This document shows positions 26,964 through 35,779 of a stretch of DNA of 52,094 nucleotides, piece by piece. Numbering within the stretch: the stretch's first letter is position 1; each line of letters opens with the position of its first letter. The stretch spans positions 1 through 52,094 of the forward strand of contig JAFGGN010000016.1 of NCBI GenBank assembly GCA_016930535.1. Direction: 5' to 3'. The translations under genes and the position numbers were made by a program. The DNA comes from a bacterium (GTDB taxonomy: Bacteria > Zhuqueibacterota > QNDG01 > JAFGCO01). The notes under the pieces are model-generated. The model made no database searches and was not told the DNA's origin. It saw nothing but the letters and a program-made list of their open reading frames with translations.

Positions 26964-27001
26964 CCTGCAGCCTCCTTTATCTCATTCTCATCCGTGACGG
27001 A

Positions 27002-28333
27002 TCATTCGGTCAGCCTGCCCATAGCACGTTTCAGCCTCGCCACGGCAAATTTGTAGTCATACAATGCCTGAATCCGGTTGCTCTTCGCCAGTGTGTAGCT
27101 GCTCTGCGCGTTGATCAGATCCAGCATGGTACCGGCGCCCAGGTTGTACTTCTCCTTGTTGAGCCGCAATGTCTCATCCGCGGCTTCTTCGGCATCCTCG
27201 GTCACCGTGATCTTCTTTTTGGCCTGCTGCAGGCTGAAATACGCCTGTTTGAGTTCCAGATCCAGCTGGCGTTCGGTATAGTTGAGAATTTCCTTGTTCA
27301 TCTTGTGATTCAGCATGGCCCTGCTCATGCTTGAAATCCGGGTAAATCCCTGAAAAAGCGGAAACGACAGGGTGACACCCAGGGACCAGTTATAGTTACG
27401 GTCGCGTGCATGTTTGATTTCGCCGAAATCCTGATGCGACCATCCGTAATAATAATTGGCCGTGACATAGGGCAGAAAACTGCTGGCCGCCATACCGATA
27501 TAGGTCTTCGCACCATCCACATCGGCAACGCTTTTTAACAACTGGGGATGATTCTCCTCGCACAGGCGCAGCGCCTGATCGAGCTCCACATCCAGTTCGG
27601 GCATCTCCCAATCGTCCACGACCTGAATATCCTCGTCCATATCGATGCCCAGCACCTGATTCAGGAGCGTGCGGGCGATGGACAGGTTGTGCTGGGCCTC
27701 GATCATGGCCAGTTTGGCGTTTTCAAGCTCGACCTTGAACTGCAGCATTTCGGATTTCGGAGCCGTTCCCACCTGATATTTGGCATCCGCCAGCTTGAAT
27801 GATTCCTCTGAAGATTTCAGGGCTTCCTGACTCACGTCGAGCAGTTTCTGGGCTTTCAGCAGGTTGTAGTACCGTTCCTTGACCATATAGATTACCTGCT
27901 GGCGCGTATCCTCGAGCTGAAATTCGGCACTGCGTTTCATGGCCAGGCTGTTCTTCAGATTGAAATAATTGTAACCCCCGCTGAACAGGGACTGCGAAGC
28001 GGACAATCCGGCGGATGAGGACCACGACATTTCTTCTGCGATCTGGGTCGGCTTTGCCAGACCGGTCGTCGGATCGAACCAGACCGCATTTCTCGGTCCG
28101 TTCACCGTATGGTTGTATCCCATTGAAAATCTGGCGCTCGGCAGAAAATTGGCCATCGCATCGATCACATCCCTGCCGGCCATATCCTTCGAAAACCGGC
28201 TCTGGGCCAGCTGCGGATTGTTCTGAAGGGAGATACTCACGCATTGTTCAACGGACAGCGTCTCCGCCATCAGCGGCGCCGTCAGGCACAATGCCGTTAA
28301 CAGAGTTCCGATCAAGCCTAAAACACGCTTCAT
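27002..28333 (-). CDS. TolC-family outer membrane efflux protein
   Basis: From ATG 28333 (AAGGAG site) the product is 443 residues with a signal peptide MKRVLGLIGTLLTALCLTAP and cleavage near LMAET. Two repeats of the outer membrane efflux protein family follow, with long helices and motifs such as YNLGAGTMLDLINAQSSYTLA near the C-terminus. It should form the trimeric exit duct for the adaptor and ABC transporter encoded just downstream. A longer frame upstream of 28333 lacks a ribosome site and would bury the signal peptide. Confidence 0.93.
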   Translation of the reverse strand: MKRVLGLIGTLLTALCLTAPLMAETLSVEQCVSISLQNNPQLAQSRFSKDMAGRDVIDAMANFLPSARFSMGYNHTVNGPRNAVWFDPTTGLAKPTQIAEEMSWSSSAGLSASQSLFSGGYNYFNLKNSLAMKRSAEFQLEDTRQQVIYMVKERYYNLLKAQKLLDVSQEALKSSEESFKLADAKYQVGTAPKSEMLQFKVELENAKLAMIEAQHNLSIARTLLNQVLGIDMDEDIQVVDDWEMPELDVELDQALRLCEENHPQLLKSVADVDGAKTYIGMAASSFLPYVTANYYYGWSHQDFGEIKHARDRNYNWSLGVTLSFPLFQGFTRISSMSRAMLNHKMNKEILNYTERQLDLELKQAYFSLQQAKKKITVTEDAEEAADETLRLNKEKYNLGAGTMLDLINAQSSYTLAKSNRIQALYDYKFAVARLKRAMGRLTE

Positions 28334-28365
28334 AACCGCTCCTTGCCTCAAATAATATTGATTGA

Positions 28366-29082
28366 TTACATAAACTGGCTGAACATCTGACCAAAGCCCA
28401 GACTGACCACGATCCACAGGGCCCACAGGCCGAAGGCCACGATGGCGCTTTTCTTGATTTCAATCTGTGCAGCGTAGGCGGCACCGATGGACCACAGGAC
28501 GATCTGCCAGGCGATAAACGGATCCATTTTGGTTAAAAACTGATACAGCAGTGCGGGTTTCTCGCTCATCGGCGGAACCGGCATCAGCGCGGCCAGAGAT
28601 GTGCTGACACCGTACGTGGTTCCCTGAATGTAGATCAGGACCGATTTTAAAATACCTCCTACCGTGGAAACAAGGCTGCTCCATGCGACGACACCCATCA
28701 ATTGTCCGAATCTGGCGGATCCGCCCATGATGGGATTGGTTCCCAGAAGCAGCATGCCTGCGCTGGCGGCCCATGCAATCAGAATAATGATCGGTGAAAT
28801 GATGATACCGATATACTTCATCGGGCCCTGCATCTGCTTTTGCGCCATCTCGATCTGTTCCTGCGGGATATTCTTGGCATTCATTTTGTCAATCTGATCC
28901 TTCATTCCGATGTCCATGAGCCAGAGCTGAAGCCCGACCGCAATCACCAGACTGATGACAAAAGGAATCCACCAGGCCGGCTTCTTCGCAATACTTTGAA
29001 ATGTTTCTGTGGGGGATGTAAAGATACCGACAATCCGGTCGAAAACACCCATCGGCTGATTTGCTGCAGCACCATTTTCCAT
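28366..29082 (-). CDS. YIP1-family membrane protein
   Basis: The 238-residue product starts at ATG 29082 behind a clear AAGGAGGG. It has a soluble N-terminal motif GVFDRIVGIFTSPTETFQSI, typical of bacterial YIP1-domain proteins, and about five membrane helices (for example WWIPFVISLVIAVGLQLWLM, IIISPIIILIAWAASAGMLL and the C-terminal FGLWALWIVVSLGFG). The function of bacterial YIP1 proteins is not known. It leads the transporter group, 32 bases before TolC, and follows a terminator, so a promoter should lie between 29085 and 29190; I see no strong match. Confidence 0.83.
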   Translation of the reverse strand: MENGAAANQPMGVFDRIVGIFTSPTETFQSIAKKPAWWIPFVISLVIAVGLQLWLMDIGMKDQIDKMNAKNIPQEQIEMAQKQMQGPMKYIGIIISPIIILIAWAASAGMLLLGTNPIMGGSARFGQLMGVVAWSSLVSTVGGILKSVLIYIQGTTYGVSTSLAALMPVPPMSEKPALLYQFLTKMDPFIAWQIVLWSIGAAYAAQIEIKKSAIVAFGLWALWIVVSLGFGQMFSQFM

Positions 29083-29191
29083 GTTGCACCCTCCTTGGAT
29101 AAAAACCATATTTAGTAGACGGAAATCACGGTCAAATGTTTCAATACAAGATACACAAAAACATCCCGTTTATTCAAGTCCGCTCATGGAT

Positions 29192-29220
29192 AAAAAAAAC
29201 CGGATACTGGATATCCGGTT
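29192..29220 (-). terminator. Rho-independent terminator after the DUF4252-like genes
   Basis: On the minus strand a 9-base perfect stem (AACCGGATA / TATCCGGTT) with loop TCCAG is followed by a run of T. It separates the ECF sigma unit from the YIP1-TolC-ABC group. Confidence 0.92.
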
Positions 29221-29261
29221 CAATGTCAACAACCATAACGGTGGAACGGATCGTCACCTCT

Positions 29262-29798
29262 TCAATCCGCCTCCGTTTCATCCGAATCTTGATCATTGAA
29301 TATGTCCTTGAGGGTTTCGATCGCAGGATCGTCCACATCGAGGGACTCGAGCGCATTCAGCGGAAAAGAACCGAACAGATTGACAAATGTGGCTTCGTGT
29401 TCCGGCTCGAGTTTCATCATTAACAGCCCCACGGTCTTCTGTGTGTTTTCATCGAATTTGACGCTGATCTGCATCCATTCATCCCCTTTTTTCACCTGGA
29501 TGATGGATTTCCACTGATCCTTCTTCATCTTTTTTTCGATCTCGTTCATCTTTTTCCGGATCCGGTCGGTTTGCGATGAGTCGAACTCAAAACTTTTAAT
29601 ATTGATCGTGCACTGCCCCTTGCTGTCGTCTTTGCCGGAAACCCAGCTGAAAGCCGGGATTTCGATTTCTTCCGACGTTTCCGTGATGTCAATGCCGGAC
29701 AGGTCGATATAGCCCGGTTGATTTTTGTCACGTTCCGCAGCGTTCCCCATCGTAAATCCCGTGACCAGGCCAATCAGTATGATTGTATTCCATTTCAT
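29262..29798 (-). CDS. DUF4252-like exported protein (second copy)
   Basis: From ATG 29798 (GGGAGG site) the product is 178 residues with a signal peptide (MKWNTIILIGLVTGFTMGNA). The mature part begins near QPGYIDLSGIDI and has an ISVKFDENTQKTVGLLMMKL core. It is a clear paralogue of the next protein upstream: both share GYIDLSGI, a Lys-rich helix, and EPEHEATFVN-type segments. I link them to the DUF4252 family, which often follows ECF sigma and anti-sigma genes; this link is from memory and moderately sure. Probably periplasmic. Confidence 0.78.
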   Translation of the reverse strand: MKWNTIILIGLVTGFTMGNAAERDKNQPGYIDLSGIDITETSEEIEIPAFSWVSGKDDSKGQCTINIKSFEFDSSQTDRIRKKMNEIEKKMKKDQWKSIIQVKKGDEWMQISVKFDENTQKTVGLLMMKLEPEHEATFVNLFGSFPLNALESLDVDDPAIETLKDIFNDQDSDETEAD

Positions 29799-29849
29799 CG
29801 AAACCTCCCGCATTGAATGCGCTTCAAAAACGGCCGTCCGTACCCGGTT

Positions 29850-30449
29850 CTATTTCGTTTTGTGCTTCTTCGCCGGTTTGTCACCCTCGAGCACCTGTTT
29901 CAGGCTGTCGAGCGCGCTCTCGTTCATGTCCACGCCCATGCTTCCCAGCGCTTCCAGCGGGATGGAACCGACGATATTGACAAAAGTGGCTTCGTTTCCG
30001 GGCTCCAGGGACATGACGAGCAGTCCCAGTGTTTTATGGGTTCCCTTGTCGAACTTGACGCTGACATTGGTGGTTTCGTCGCCGCTTTTCACGCGCACGA
30101 CAGGGGTCCAGTTTTCCTTCTGGAGTTTTTTCTCGATCTTGGCCATCTCGGCCCGCACCTTGTCGGACTGCGCCTCGTCGATTTCAAACGTCTTCACATT
30201 GATGGAAAACATGCCGCCTTCGCCTAAAAATGCCGCATCGTCGTCATCGTCCTCATCCTCGCCACTGAAACTCCGCAGCATTGTAAACAGTTCGGGACCG
30301 ATGGTCACTTCCGTGACTTCACCTGCGTCTTCAGGAATCTCGATGCCGGAAAGGTCGATATAACCGGGATGCTTTTTATAGTCCTCCTGTGCAAACGCCA
30401 TCCCGAAAACGAGCACAAGAGCCAGCATGATGATGGATAACCGTTTCAT
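29850..30449 (-). CDS. DUF4252-like exported protein (first copy)
   Basis: The 199-residue protein has a signal peptide (MKRLSIIMLALVLVFGMAFA, cleavage before QED), then HPGYIDLSGIEI and a domain with VSVKFDKGTHKTLGLLVMSL. It differs from its paralogue by an acidic run GEDEDDDDDAA around residue 65 and a basic tail KPAKKHKTK. The start has AAAAGGAG. It follows the anti-sigma gene by two bases and is presumably part of the same autoregulated unit, so it may be a target or a sensor of the envelope-stress response. Confidence 0.8.
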   Translation of the reverse strand: MKRLSIIMLALVLVFGMAFAQEDYKKHPGYIDLSGIEIPEDAGEVTEVTIGPELFTMLRSFSGEDEDDDDDAAFLGEGGMFSINVKTFEIDEAQSDKVRAEMAKIEKKLQKENWTPVVRVKSGDETTNVSVKFDKGTHKTLGLLVMSLEPGNEATFVNIVGSIPLEALGSMGVDMNESALDSLKQVLEGDKPAKKHKTK

Positions 30450-30451
30450 GA

Positions 30452-30988
30452 TTATTCTCCTTTTAATATGGGCAGTACTTTTCTGACTGATTTCTGTACG
30501 GACTTCGGAAGATGACTGGTAAATACGTCATCGATTACCTTTGTCTCCGATCGTTTCATTTTCTGGGCCGTATAGGCCATGGTCCATTTCATGACTTCCC
30601 GTGCCTGTTCGATTTCTTCCTCGGTATATTGAGCCGGCTTCTCTTCGTGAATGCTCCGGTCGGGGAACAGGGTCAGCACGACCACGGTGGCGGCGGCGAC
30701 AAGACCGGCCATCACGGTCTGCCGCCAGTGCCATTTCAGCATATGGGTGTGACGGGCCTTCGCTTTTTCCTTCTGAATGGCGGCCTGCACCTGCCGGATG
30801 ACCCGATCCGGACACTTCAGCGGGGGCAGGTTTTTCAGACTCTTTTCAAAGGGTTCTCCCTCGATCACCTGCTGGCAATGGGCGCACGATTCCAGGTGGA
30901 TTTCAAGAATTTTCAATTCCTGGGATGACAGCTCATCCGTTAAAAAACGGTCCAGCAGGACCTGGCTGGTTTTGCATGTTTCGTTCAT
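30452..30988 (-). CDS. Zinc-finger anti-sigma factor, membrane-bound
   Basis: The 178-residue protein has the zf-HC2 motif H31-x3-C35-x2-C38 in its cytoplasmic N-terminal domain, one membrane helix at about 91-108 (TVMAGLVAAATVVVLTLF) and a short periplasmic C-terminus. This is the standard plan of an ECF anti-sigma factor. The ATG overlaps the stop of the sigma gene by four bases, so both are made together. An envelope signal would release the sigma factor. Confidence 0.92.
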   Translation of the reverse strand: MNETCKTSQVLLDRFLTDELSSQELKILEIHLESCAHCQQVIEGEPFEKSLKNLPPLKCPDRVIRQVQAAIQKEKAKARHTHMLKWHWRQTVMAGLVAAATVVVLTLFPDRSIHEEKPAQYTEEEIEQAREVMKWTMAYTAQKMKRSETKVIDDVFTSHLPKSVQKSVRKVLPILKGE

Positions 30989-31518
30989 GCGATGCCCTCC
31001 AGTACATCGGGGTACCGGGCCTTCAGCGTCTCCTTCAGCATTTTCCGCCCGCGATGAAGCGATACCTTGACCGTACTGAGATTGACACCCAGCACTTCCC
31101 CGATGGTCGACAGTTTCAGATCCATAAAATAATGAAGCAGCAGAATGCTCTGTATCTTTTCAGGAAGCGTATAAATCGCATGCAGAATGGAATCCTGGGT
31201 TTCCGTGAGCTCGAGCTGCTCATGCGGAGAAGCCGGGGCTTCACCGGCATCCGAAATCAGGTTCCAGTCCGCGCTGTATACTTTTGACAGGGGGGTCTGC
31301 CTTTTCCGGATCACGTCCACACAACGGTTCCGTGTGCTTTTCATGATCCAGGCTTCCACTTTTTCCTGATCGATATTTGTCCAATGCCGCCACAGATTCA
31401 CAAAAACCTCCTGAGTTACATCTTCGGCGTCCTCCTGATTTCTGAGCAGGTAGAACGCGAATCCAAACACCTTGTCCCGGTGTTTCCTGAAAGTCAGTTT
31501 GTATTTAATCTGTTTCAT
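30985..31518 (-). CDS. ECF sigma factor
   Basis: The 177-residue protein has sigma region 2 (FAFYLLRNQEDAEDVTQEVF, residues about 21-40) and region 4 helix-turn-helix (LKLSTIGEVLGVNLSTVKVS, about 132-151) separated by a linker, the usual minimal ECF layout. It should direct RNA polymerase to envelope-stress promoters, including its own. Start ATG 31518 has a weak AGGTTGA site only five bases from a likely transcription start. Confidence 0.95.
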   Translation of the reverse strand: MKQIKYKLTFRKHRDKVFGFAFYLLRNQEDAEDVTQEVFVNLWRHWTNIDQEKVEAWIMKSTRNRCVDVIRKRQTPLSKVYSADWNLISDAGEAPASPHEQLELTETQDSILHAIYTLPEKIQSILLLHYFMDLKLSTIGEVLGVNLSTVKVSLHRGRKMLKETLKARYPDVLEGIA

Positions 31519-31529
31519 TCAACCTAAAA

Positions 31530-31555
31530 GACGCGTTACGGATAAAAAGGTTACA
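31530..31555 (-). promoter_or_regulatory. Candidate ECF-type autoregulated promoter
   Basis: TGTAACC at 31555-31549 and CGTC at 31533-31530, 15 bases apart, fit the AAC ... CGTC pattern of ECF promoters. The start of transcription would lie just before the sigma gene. Confidence 0.55.
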
Positions 31556-31567
31556 TGATTTTTGGAC

Positions 31568-31595
31568 TTGATTTCAACCCTGTACGGCGTATATT
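31568..31595 (+). promoter_or_regulatory. Promoter of the radical SAM gene, likely leaderless
   Basis: TTGATT at 31568-31573, a 16-base spacer and TATATT at 31590-31595. The -10 box ends six bases before ATG 31601, so transcription would start at or beside the ATG. No ribosome site precedes the gene. Confidence 0.55.
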
Positions 31596-31600
31596 GAAAC

Positions 31601-32851
31601 ATGCCCCATACTTCCAGTTCCATTATCATCAGGGAAACCCCTGCGAACCGGTTCACCGTGCCTGTCCTGATGGCATTGCTGGAACAGGCGGGCATCGACC
31701 GCCTGATTCCGGTCCGGGCCGTGACCTCCCGGAATACCCTGTTCCGAACCTGCGGATCGCTGAAATCCGCCGTGGTTCTGTACTCGTTCATGACGCCCCA
31801 CTGGCCCGATGCCTGGCACGAGGTCCGTCAATTGCGAAAAAAATTCAAAAACCGCATATTCCTGATCGCGGGCGGCCCGCATCCATCAGGAGCGCCCGAA
31901 CAGACACTGCGCATGGGATTCGACTTGGTGATTTGCGGTGCCGGAGAATCTGTTCTCGCCGATACGGTGATGGACATTCTCGATGATCCGAAGTCCCACA
32001 GAAACCGCATCCTTCGGAACAACGCGATCGCCGGCCTGGACGGCATCCTTCCGGTCTCGGTCAATCATCCGTTTATCCCGCCCCTGGAAATCATGCGGGG
32101 CTGCCATTACCGCTGCGCCTTCTGCCAGACGGGCCATACCCATCAACCCGTGTACCGGTCCCTGGATTCCGTTCAGGCGTATCTCGACAGCCTGATTCGC
32201 CGGAAGCGGCTGTTCCGCAACGGATTCATTTGTCCCAGCGGTCTGGAATACGGGGCCGCCGTTAAGGGGAAACCCGATCTTGAAAAAATCTGGGCTCTGC
32301 TCTCACTGTGTAAATCCGGTGGCATCACACATCTGGAATACGGTATTTTCCCCTCTGAAATCTATCCGCGGTCCCTGTCCGAAGAAGCGCTCCGCATCCT
32401 CCGTCAATTCTGCAGCAACAAAAAACTCACTTTCGGCGCACAGTCGGGCTCGGCATCCGTGCTGAAACGGATCCGGCGCGGTCATACGAAGCATCAGATC
32501 GAATCGGCTGTCTCTATGGCCAGGGCATTCGGATTCCGGCCCATCCTGGATTTCATTATCGGATTTCCGGGCGAATCGGAACAGGACCGGATCGAGACGC
32601 TCGAGTGGATCCGTGTCCTGCATACGGCCTATCAGGCCCGTATCCAGATGCACTATTTTATTCCGCTCGCCGGAACCGCCATGGCCGGCGAAAAACCTTC
32701 TCTTCCCGGAGAACGGTCGAGGGCGCTCCTGGACGCCTATCACAAGGGCGGTATCTGCACCAATTGGTGGCAGACCGGATTCAGGCAGTCCTGGGCGGTC
32801 ATTCATGCAGAAAAGGTCCTGTCCGAAAACGGCGGTTTGTCGGGAGTGTAG
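31601..32851 (+). CDS. B12-binding-type radical SAM protein
   Basis: The 416-residue protein starts with a cobalamin-binding-like Rossmann region (residues 15-125, including LIAGGPHPSGAPE and DLVICGAGE) and then a radical SAM barrel with the cluster motif C168-x3-C172-x2-C175 (GCHYRCAFC). The layout matches a family known from archaea and deep bacteria (TIGR04013-like), whose reaction is not established. The cobalamin-binding DxHxxG motif is not visible, so B12 may not bind. The last 49 bases overlap, tail to tail, the spore-photoproduct-lyase-like gene on the other strand. Confidence 0.83.
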   Translation: MPHTSSSIIIRETPANRFTVPVLMALLEQAGIDRLIPVRAVTSRNTLFRTCGSLKSAVVLYSFMTPHWPDAWHEVRQLRKKFKNRIFLIAGGPHPSGAPEQTLRMGFDLVICGAGESVLADTVMDILDDPKSHRNRILRNNAIAGLDGILPVSVNHPFIPPLEIMRGCHYRCAFCQTGHTHQPVYRSLDSVQAYLDSLIRRKRLFRNGFICPSGLEYGAAVKGKPDLEKIWALLSLCKSGGITHLEYGIFPSEIYPRSLSEEALRILRQFCSNKKLTFGAQSGSASVLKRIRRGHTKHQIESAVSMARAFGFRPILDFIIGFPGESEQDRIETLEWIRVLHTAYQARIQMHYFIPLAGTAMAGEKPSLPGERSRALLDAYHKGGICTNWWQTGFRQSWAVIHAEKVLSENGGLSGV

Positions 32852-33963
32852 GCGTCAGAACGCGGTTGCTCCATATTCAGTTCGGATCCGAACCGTTCAT
32901 GAAGTGACCGGGCGAACCACAAATCCAGCTCCGCATTTCCGGCCGGGCTCCGGCCGGTGACGCGTTCCCATACTCTCGGCAGCTCCATGCAAAAATAGAC
33001 GAATACATCCGGATCCGCTTTCTGTATCTCATGATGCAGGGCACTGTACAGCTCCATGCGCATCGGCCTCGGATAACGCAGCTTGCCGTCCAGACCGCGG
33101 ATCATTTCCTCGTACACGATGCGGCTCCCGGGAAAACGCGTCTGGATCACGGATTTGAGTGAAGGGGGAAACCGAAGGCTGCCCAGGCTGATCCATGCGA
33201 TGCGGTTTGAATCGACCGAACCGAAAATCCGCCGCACGACATCCCGGTACTGAACAACACAATCCTCAAAATACAAGACCGGATCAAAATGAAATCCCAG
33301 CATATACCCGGTTTCCTGGCACTGTCTGGCCGCATCGAGACGCGCCTGCAGGGATGGTGCGTGCATCTCCTGGGCCCGTATCACGGACTCCGGGTTGACG
33401 GACCACGAAATCACCGTGTGCCCCGGATCGTGCTGCAGCAGGTGTCCGATCTGCACGGATTTCGTTTTCAGCTCGATCAGGGCGTTCCGCCGGCCCGAAA
33501 AAAAATCAATAAAATCACCGGAAAGTCCGGTCAGTGCATCCAGGGCCAGGCTGTCCCCGAGCTCACCGGTTCCGAAACGGAAAAACCGGTGCGGCTGATC
33601 CGCGAGCATGGCTTCGATCTGCCCGAAAATGATGTCCGTCCGTACGTTCAGCTCGATCACGGGGGATTCGAGATAATCCTGGAGCACACAGTAGGTGCAG
33701 TCCATGGGGCATTGCATGCAGGAATGGATAACCGTATACTGGCAGCACAGATAGGGGGATGCTGTGGCAGGACAGGGTTTCACCCGCTGCCCGGAATGCT
33801 GTGTCAGAAAAAGCGTCCTTTTTCCCTCACGTAAGGAGTGCGGCTTCACACTGTCGGCGACCGTGAATGGAATATCACCGCGATTCGAGAGAATGCGTTC
33901 GGTGAGCGCACAGGATCGTGCCTCGGGATGCACGACAATACGGTCGATTTGAAATCCGGACAT
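32803..33963 (-). CDS. Spore photoproduct lyase-like radical SAM protein
   Basis: From ATG 33963 (AGAGGGAT site) the product is 386 residues. It has the radical SAM motif C85-x3-C89-x2-C92 (CPMDCTYC) and resembles the SPL family (YTVIHSCMQCPMDCTYC followed by VLQDYLESP). Genuine spore photoproduct lyases repair thymine dimers in spore formers, but many relatives occur in non-sporulating bacteria and their substrate is unknown. Extra cysteines at 64, 73 and 74 could matter. It lies 30 bases after the ParB-like gene and is probably co-transcribed with it. Confidence 0.83.
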   Translation of the reverse strand: MSGFQIDRIVVHPEARSCALTERILSNRGDIPFTVADSVKPHSLREGKRTLFLTQHSGQRVKPCPATASPYLCCQYTVIHSCMQCPMDCTYCVLQDYLESPVIELNVRTDIIFGQIEAMLADQPHRFFRFGTGELGDSLALDALTGLSGDFIDFFSGRRNALIELKTKSVQIGHLLQHDPGHTVISWSVNPESVIRAQEMHAPSLQARLDAARQCQETGYMLGFHFDPVLYFEDCVVQYRDVVRRIFGSVDSNRIAWISLGSLRFPPSLKSVIQTRFPGSRIVYEEMIRGLDGKLRYPRPMRMELYSALHHEIQKADPDVFVYFCMELPRVWERVTGRSPAGNAELDLWFARSLHERFGSELNMEQPRSDAYTPDKPPFSDRTFSA

Positions 33964-33993
33964 CGATATCCCTCTGTCCATGTGAAAAAGCGT

Positions 33994-34941
33994 TTAAACG
34001 ATTTCCAGCATACGGTCAAACGACTTCCGGCAGGATTCGGAGCTCAGCCACTCCTGAAGGGACGTCAGATCCTCCCGGGATTGTATGTGGGCTTTCAGGA
34101 TCACACCCGGCGCCTCAAGCCGGTCATCCCATTCGATCTGAGCATGATCCGGCAGCTGCATCGACTTCCCGGCCTCATGAAGTGCGGACTGCCACTGACC
34201 GATTCTGGGATACCGCCTTTCCCGGATCGCTTTTTTTATCCGGTCTGTTTTTACGTTTCTGGTCAGATCCGGATCTTCCGAAATCCTGAACAGGCCGAGC
34301 TGCTCCATGATCCGGTTCAGCGGACTTTGTTCGCGCTGTCCGATCTCATAAAGCAGTGTGATGATTCCGGTCAGCTCCACGGGACGGATCTGCAGGGTGA
34401 CGGCCAGCCGGATGAAATGTTCCTGCTCCTCATCCGAAAGCGGAGAAAACATCCGGGCCTTTTTCAATGAAACCCCGTACTGCTCCAGATAGGTTTGCAC
34501 GGCAGGTGCATAGTCCCGGATGGAGCGCAGCAGTTCCTTCAGGTCCGGGCGGTCCGGCAGCTCCAGCAGGACACTCAGCGTGTTCCAGGCTTCCTCGCCG
34601 GCCCCGAGACGCTCCAGTATGCCCGCAATCCGGGCCTTTTCCACGACCGTCAGCTCGCGCATGGCCCGCTGTTCCTCTACAACACCCAGAAAGACAGGAA
34701 CCAGATCCGCGGCATCCGCAATTTCCGCGGGAACGGCGTGCATGTTCAATGACCGGGCGATTCCCAGACGCTTGAAACCGGAAAGCGGCCGGTAACATCC
34801 CTCGTGCCAGGCCAGCTGCACCGGCGTACGTATCCCGCTTCTGGCAATGGATGCCTGAAGTTTCGGATCCGGTTTCTGTGCCGTAAAACAAAAAAAGAAA
34901 TCCTCGCGGATTTCTTTCAATGGAATTTCTTTGATCTTCAT
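33994..34941 (-). CDS. ParB-like nuclease-domain protein
   Basis: The 315-residue protein opens with a ParB N-terminal-like domain (IPLKEIREDFFFCF, KLQASIARSGIRTPVQL and YRPLSGFKRLGIARSL, about residues 5-75), followed by a mostly helical region to about 290. This group is distinct from the chromosome-segregation ParB: no parA is near, and the box GERR is replaced by SGFKRL. It precedes the SPL-like gene, a pairing I have the impression of seeing elsewhere but cannot document. AAGGA lies nine bases before the ATG. Confidence 0.72.
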   Translation of the reverse strand: MKIKEIPLKEIREDFFFCFTAQKPDPKLQASIARSGIRTPVQLAWHEGCYRPLSGFKRLGIARSLNMHAVPAEIADAADLVPVFLGVVEEQRAMRELTVVEKARIAGILERLGAGEEAWNTLSVLLELPDRPDLKELLRSIRDYAPAVQTYLEQYGVSLKKARMFSPLSDEEQEHFIRLAVTLQIRPVELTGIITLLYEIGQREQSPLNRIMEQLGLFRISEDPDLTRNVKTDRIKKAIRERRYPRIGQWQSALHEAGKSMQLPDHAQIEWDDRLEAPGVILKAHIQSREDLTSLQEWLSSESCRKSFDRMLEIV

Positions 34942-35014
34942 GAAAATGATTCCTTATCGGAATGGTTCCTCATGGAATGACAGCCAATGACGGACAGCCT
35001 GCCATGCAGGTCCC

Positions 35015-35692
35015 CTATTCTTCCGGTTCGGAACCACGGCCCTTCATCCAGCCCAGCAAATCTTCCACCGTGACCGTCGAGAAATCCGTGATCCGCCTGT
35101 CCGCACGGCCCAGATCCTGATTGCCGCTGTTCGGATTGACATAGCCGACACAGTAACAACCGGCATCCTTGGCAGCCTGAACGCCGTTTTTCGAATCCTC
35201 GATGGCCATGCATTGTTCCGGATGTTTGTCCAGCCGGCTGGCTGTTTCCTGATATATATCGGGATAGGGTTTCCCCTGTTTGATTTCATCACCGCCGAGA
35301 ATCACGCGAAAATACGATGTCAGATCCAGCCGTTTCAAAATCAATTCGATGAGTTGCCGGTGGCTGCTGGAAGCCAGTGCGAGGGGTATTCCGGCCCGGT
35401 GCAGATTCCGGATCAGATCAACCGCGTTTGTCACCGGAATATCGTCGTTCCTGAAAACGGCTTCGACATTCATTTTATGCTGACTGTAAAGCGTATCGAA
35501 ATCCGCCGGAAGTGCATACTGACTGATAAACTCGTTCAACAGCTGACGTGCATCCTTGCCGGCGAAAGTGTGCAGTTCCTCGGTCGTTACCGTGACACCG
35601 TATCCGGACAGCAAACGCCTTTCGGCCCGGTGATGCAGCGGTTCACTGTCAATGATGACGCCGTCCATATCGAAGATGATTGCGGGGACCAA
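35015..35692 (-). CDS. HAD-family phosphatase/phosphoglucomutase-like
   Basis: Starting at TTG 35692 (GGAG seven bases before) the product is 225 residues. HAD motifs are IIFDMDGVI (nucleophile Asp), LASSSHRQ (motif II) and IEDSKNGVQAAKDAG (motif IV), with a four-helix cap after the first motif, the beta-phosphoglucomutase/GPH pattern. The frame continues upstream into the tRNA-Leu terminator but no start there is plausible. An internal ATG would remove the catalytic FD. It is likely a sugar-phosphate phosphatase; the substrate cannot be told. Confidence 0.87.
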   Translation of the reverse strand: MVPAIIFDMDGVIIDSEPLHHRAERRLLSGYGVTVTTEELHTFAGKDARQLLNEFISQYALPADFDTLYSQHKMNVEAVFRNDDIPVTNAVDLIRNLHRAGIPLALASSSHRQLIELILKRLDLTSYFRVILGGDEIKQGKPYPDIYQETASRLDKHPEQCMAIEDSKNGVQAAKDAGCYCVGYVNPNSGNQDLGRADRRITDFSTVTVEDLLGWMKGRGSEPEE

Positions 35693-35716
35693 TAACAGGC
35701 TCCGTGTTCCATAAAT

Positions 35717-35740
35717 GAAAAAGCCCACCGTCAGGTGGGT
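35717..35740 (-). terminator. Terminator of the tRNA operon
   Basis: On the minus strand a perfect 6-base stem (CCCACC / GGTGGG) with loop TGAC is followed by CTTTTTC. It sits 40 bases after tRNA-Leu. Confidence 0.85.
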
Positions 35741-35779
35741 GTTGAGCGCTCCGAATCCGGCTGTTTTCCGGACTCTTTG

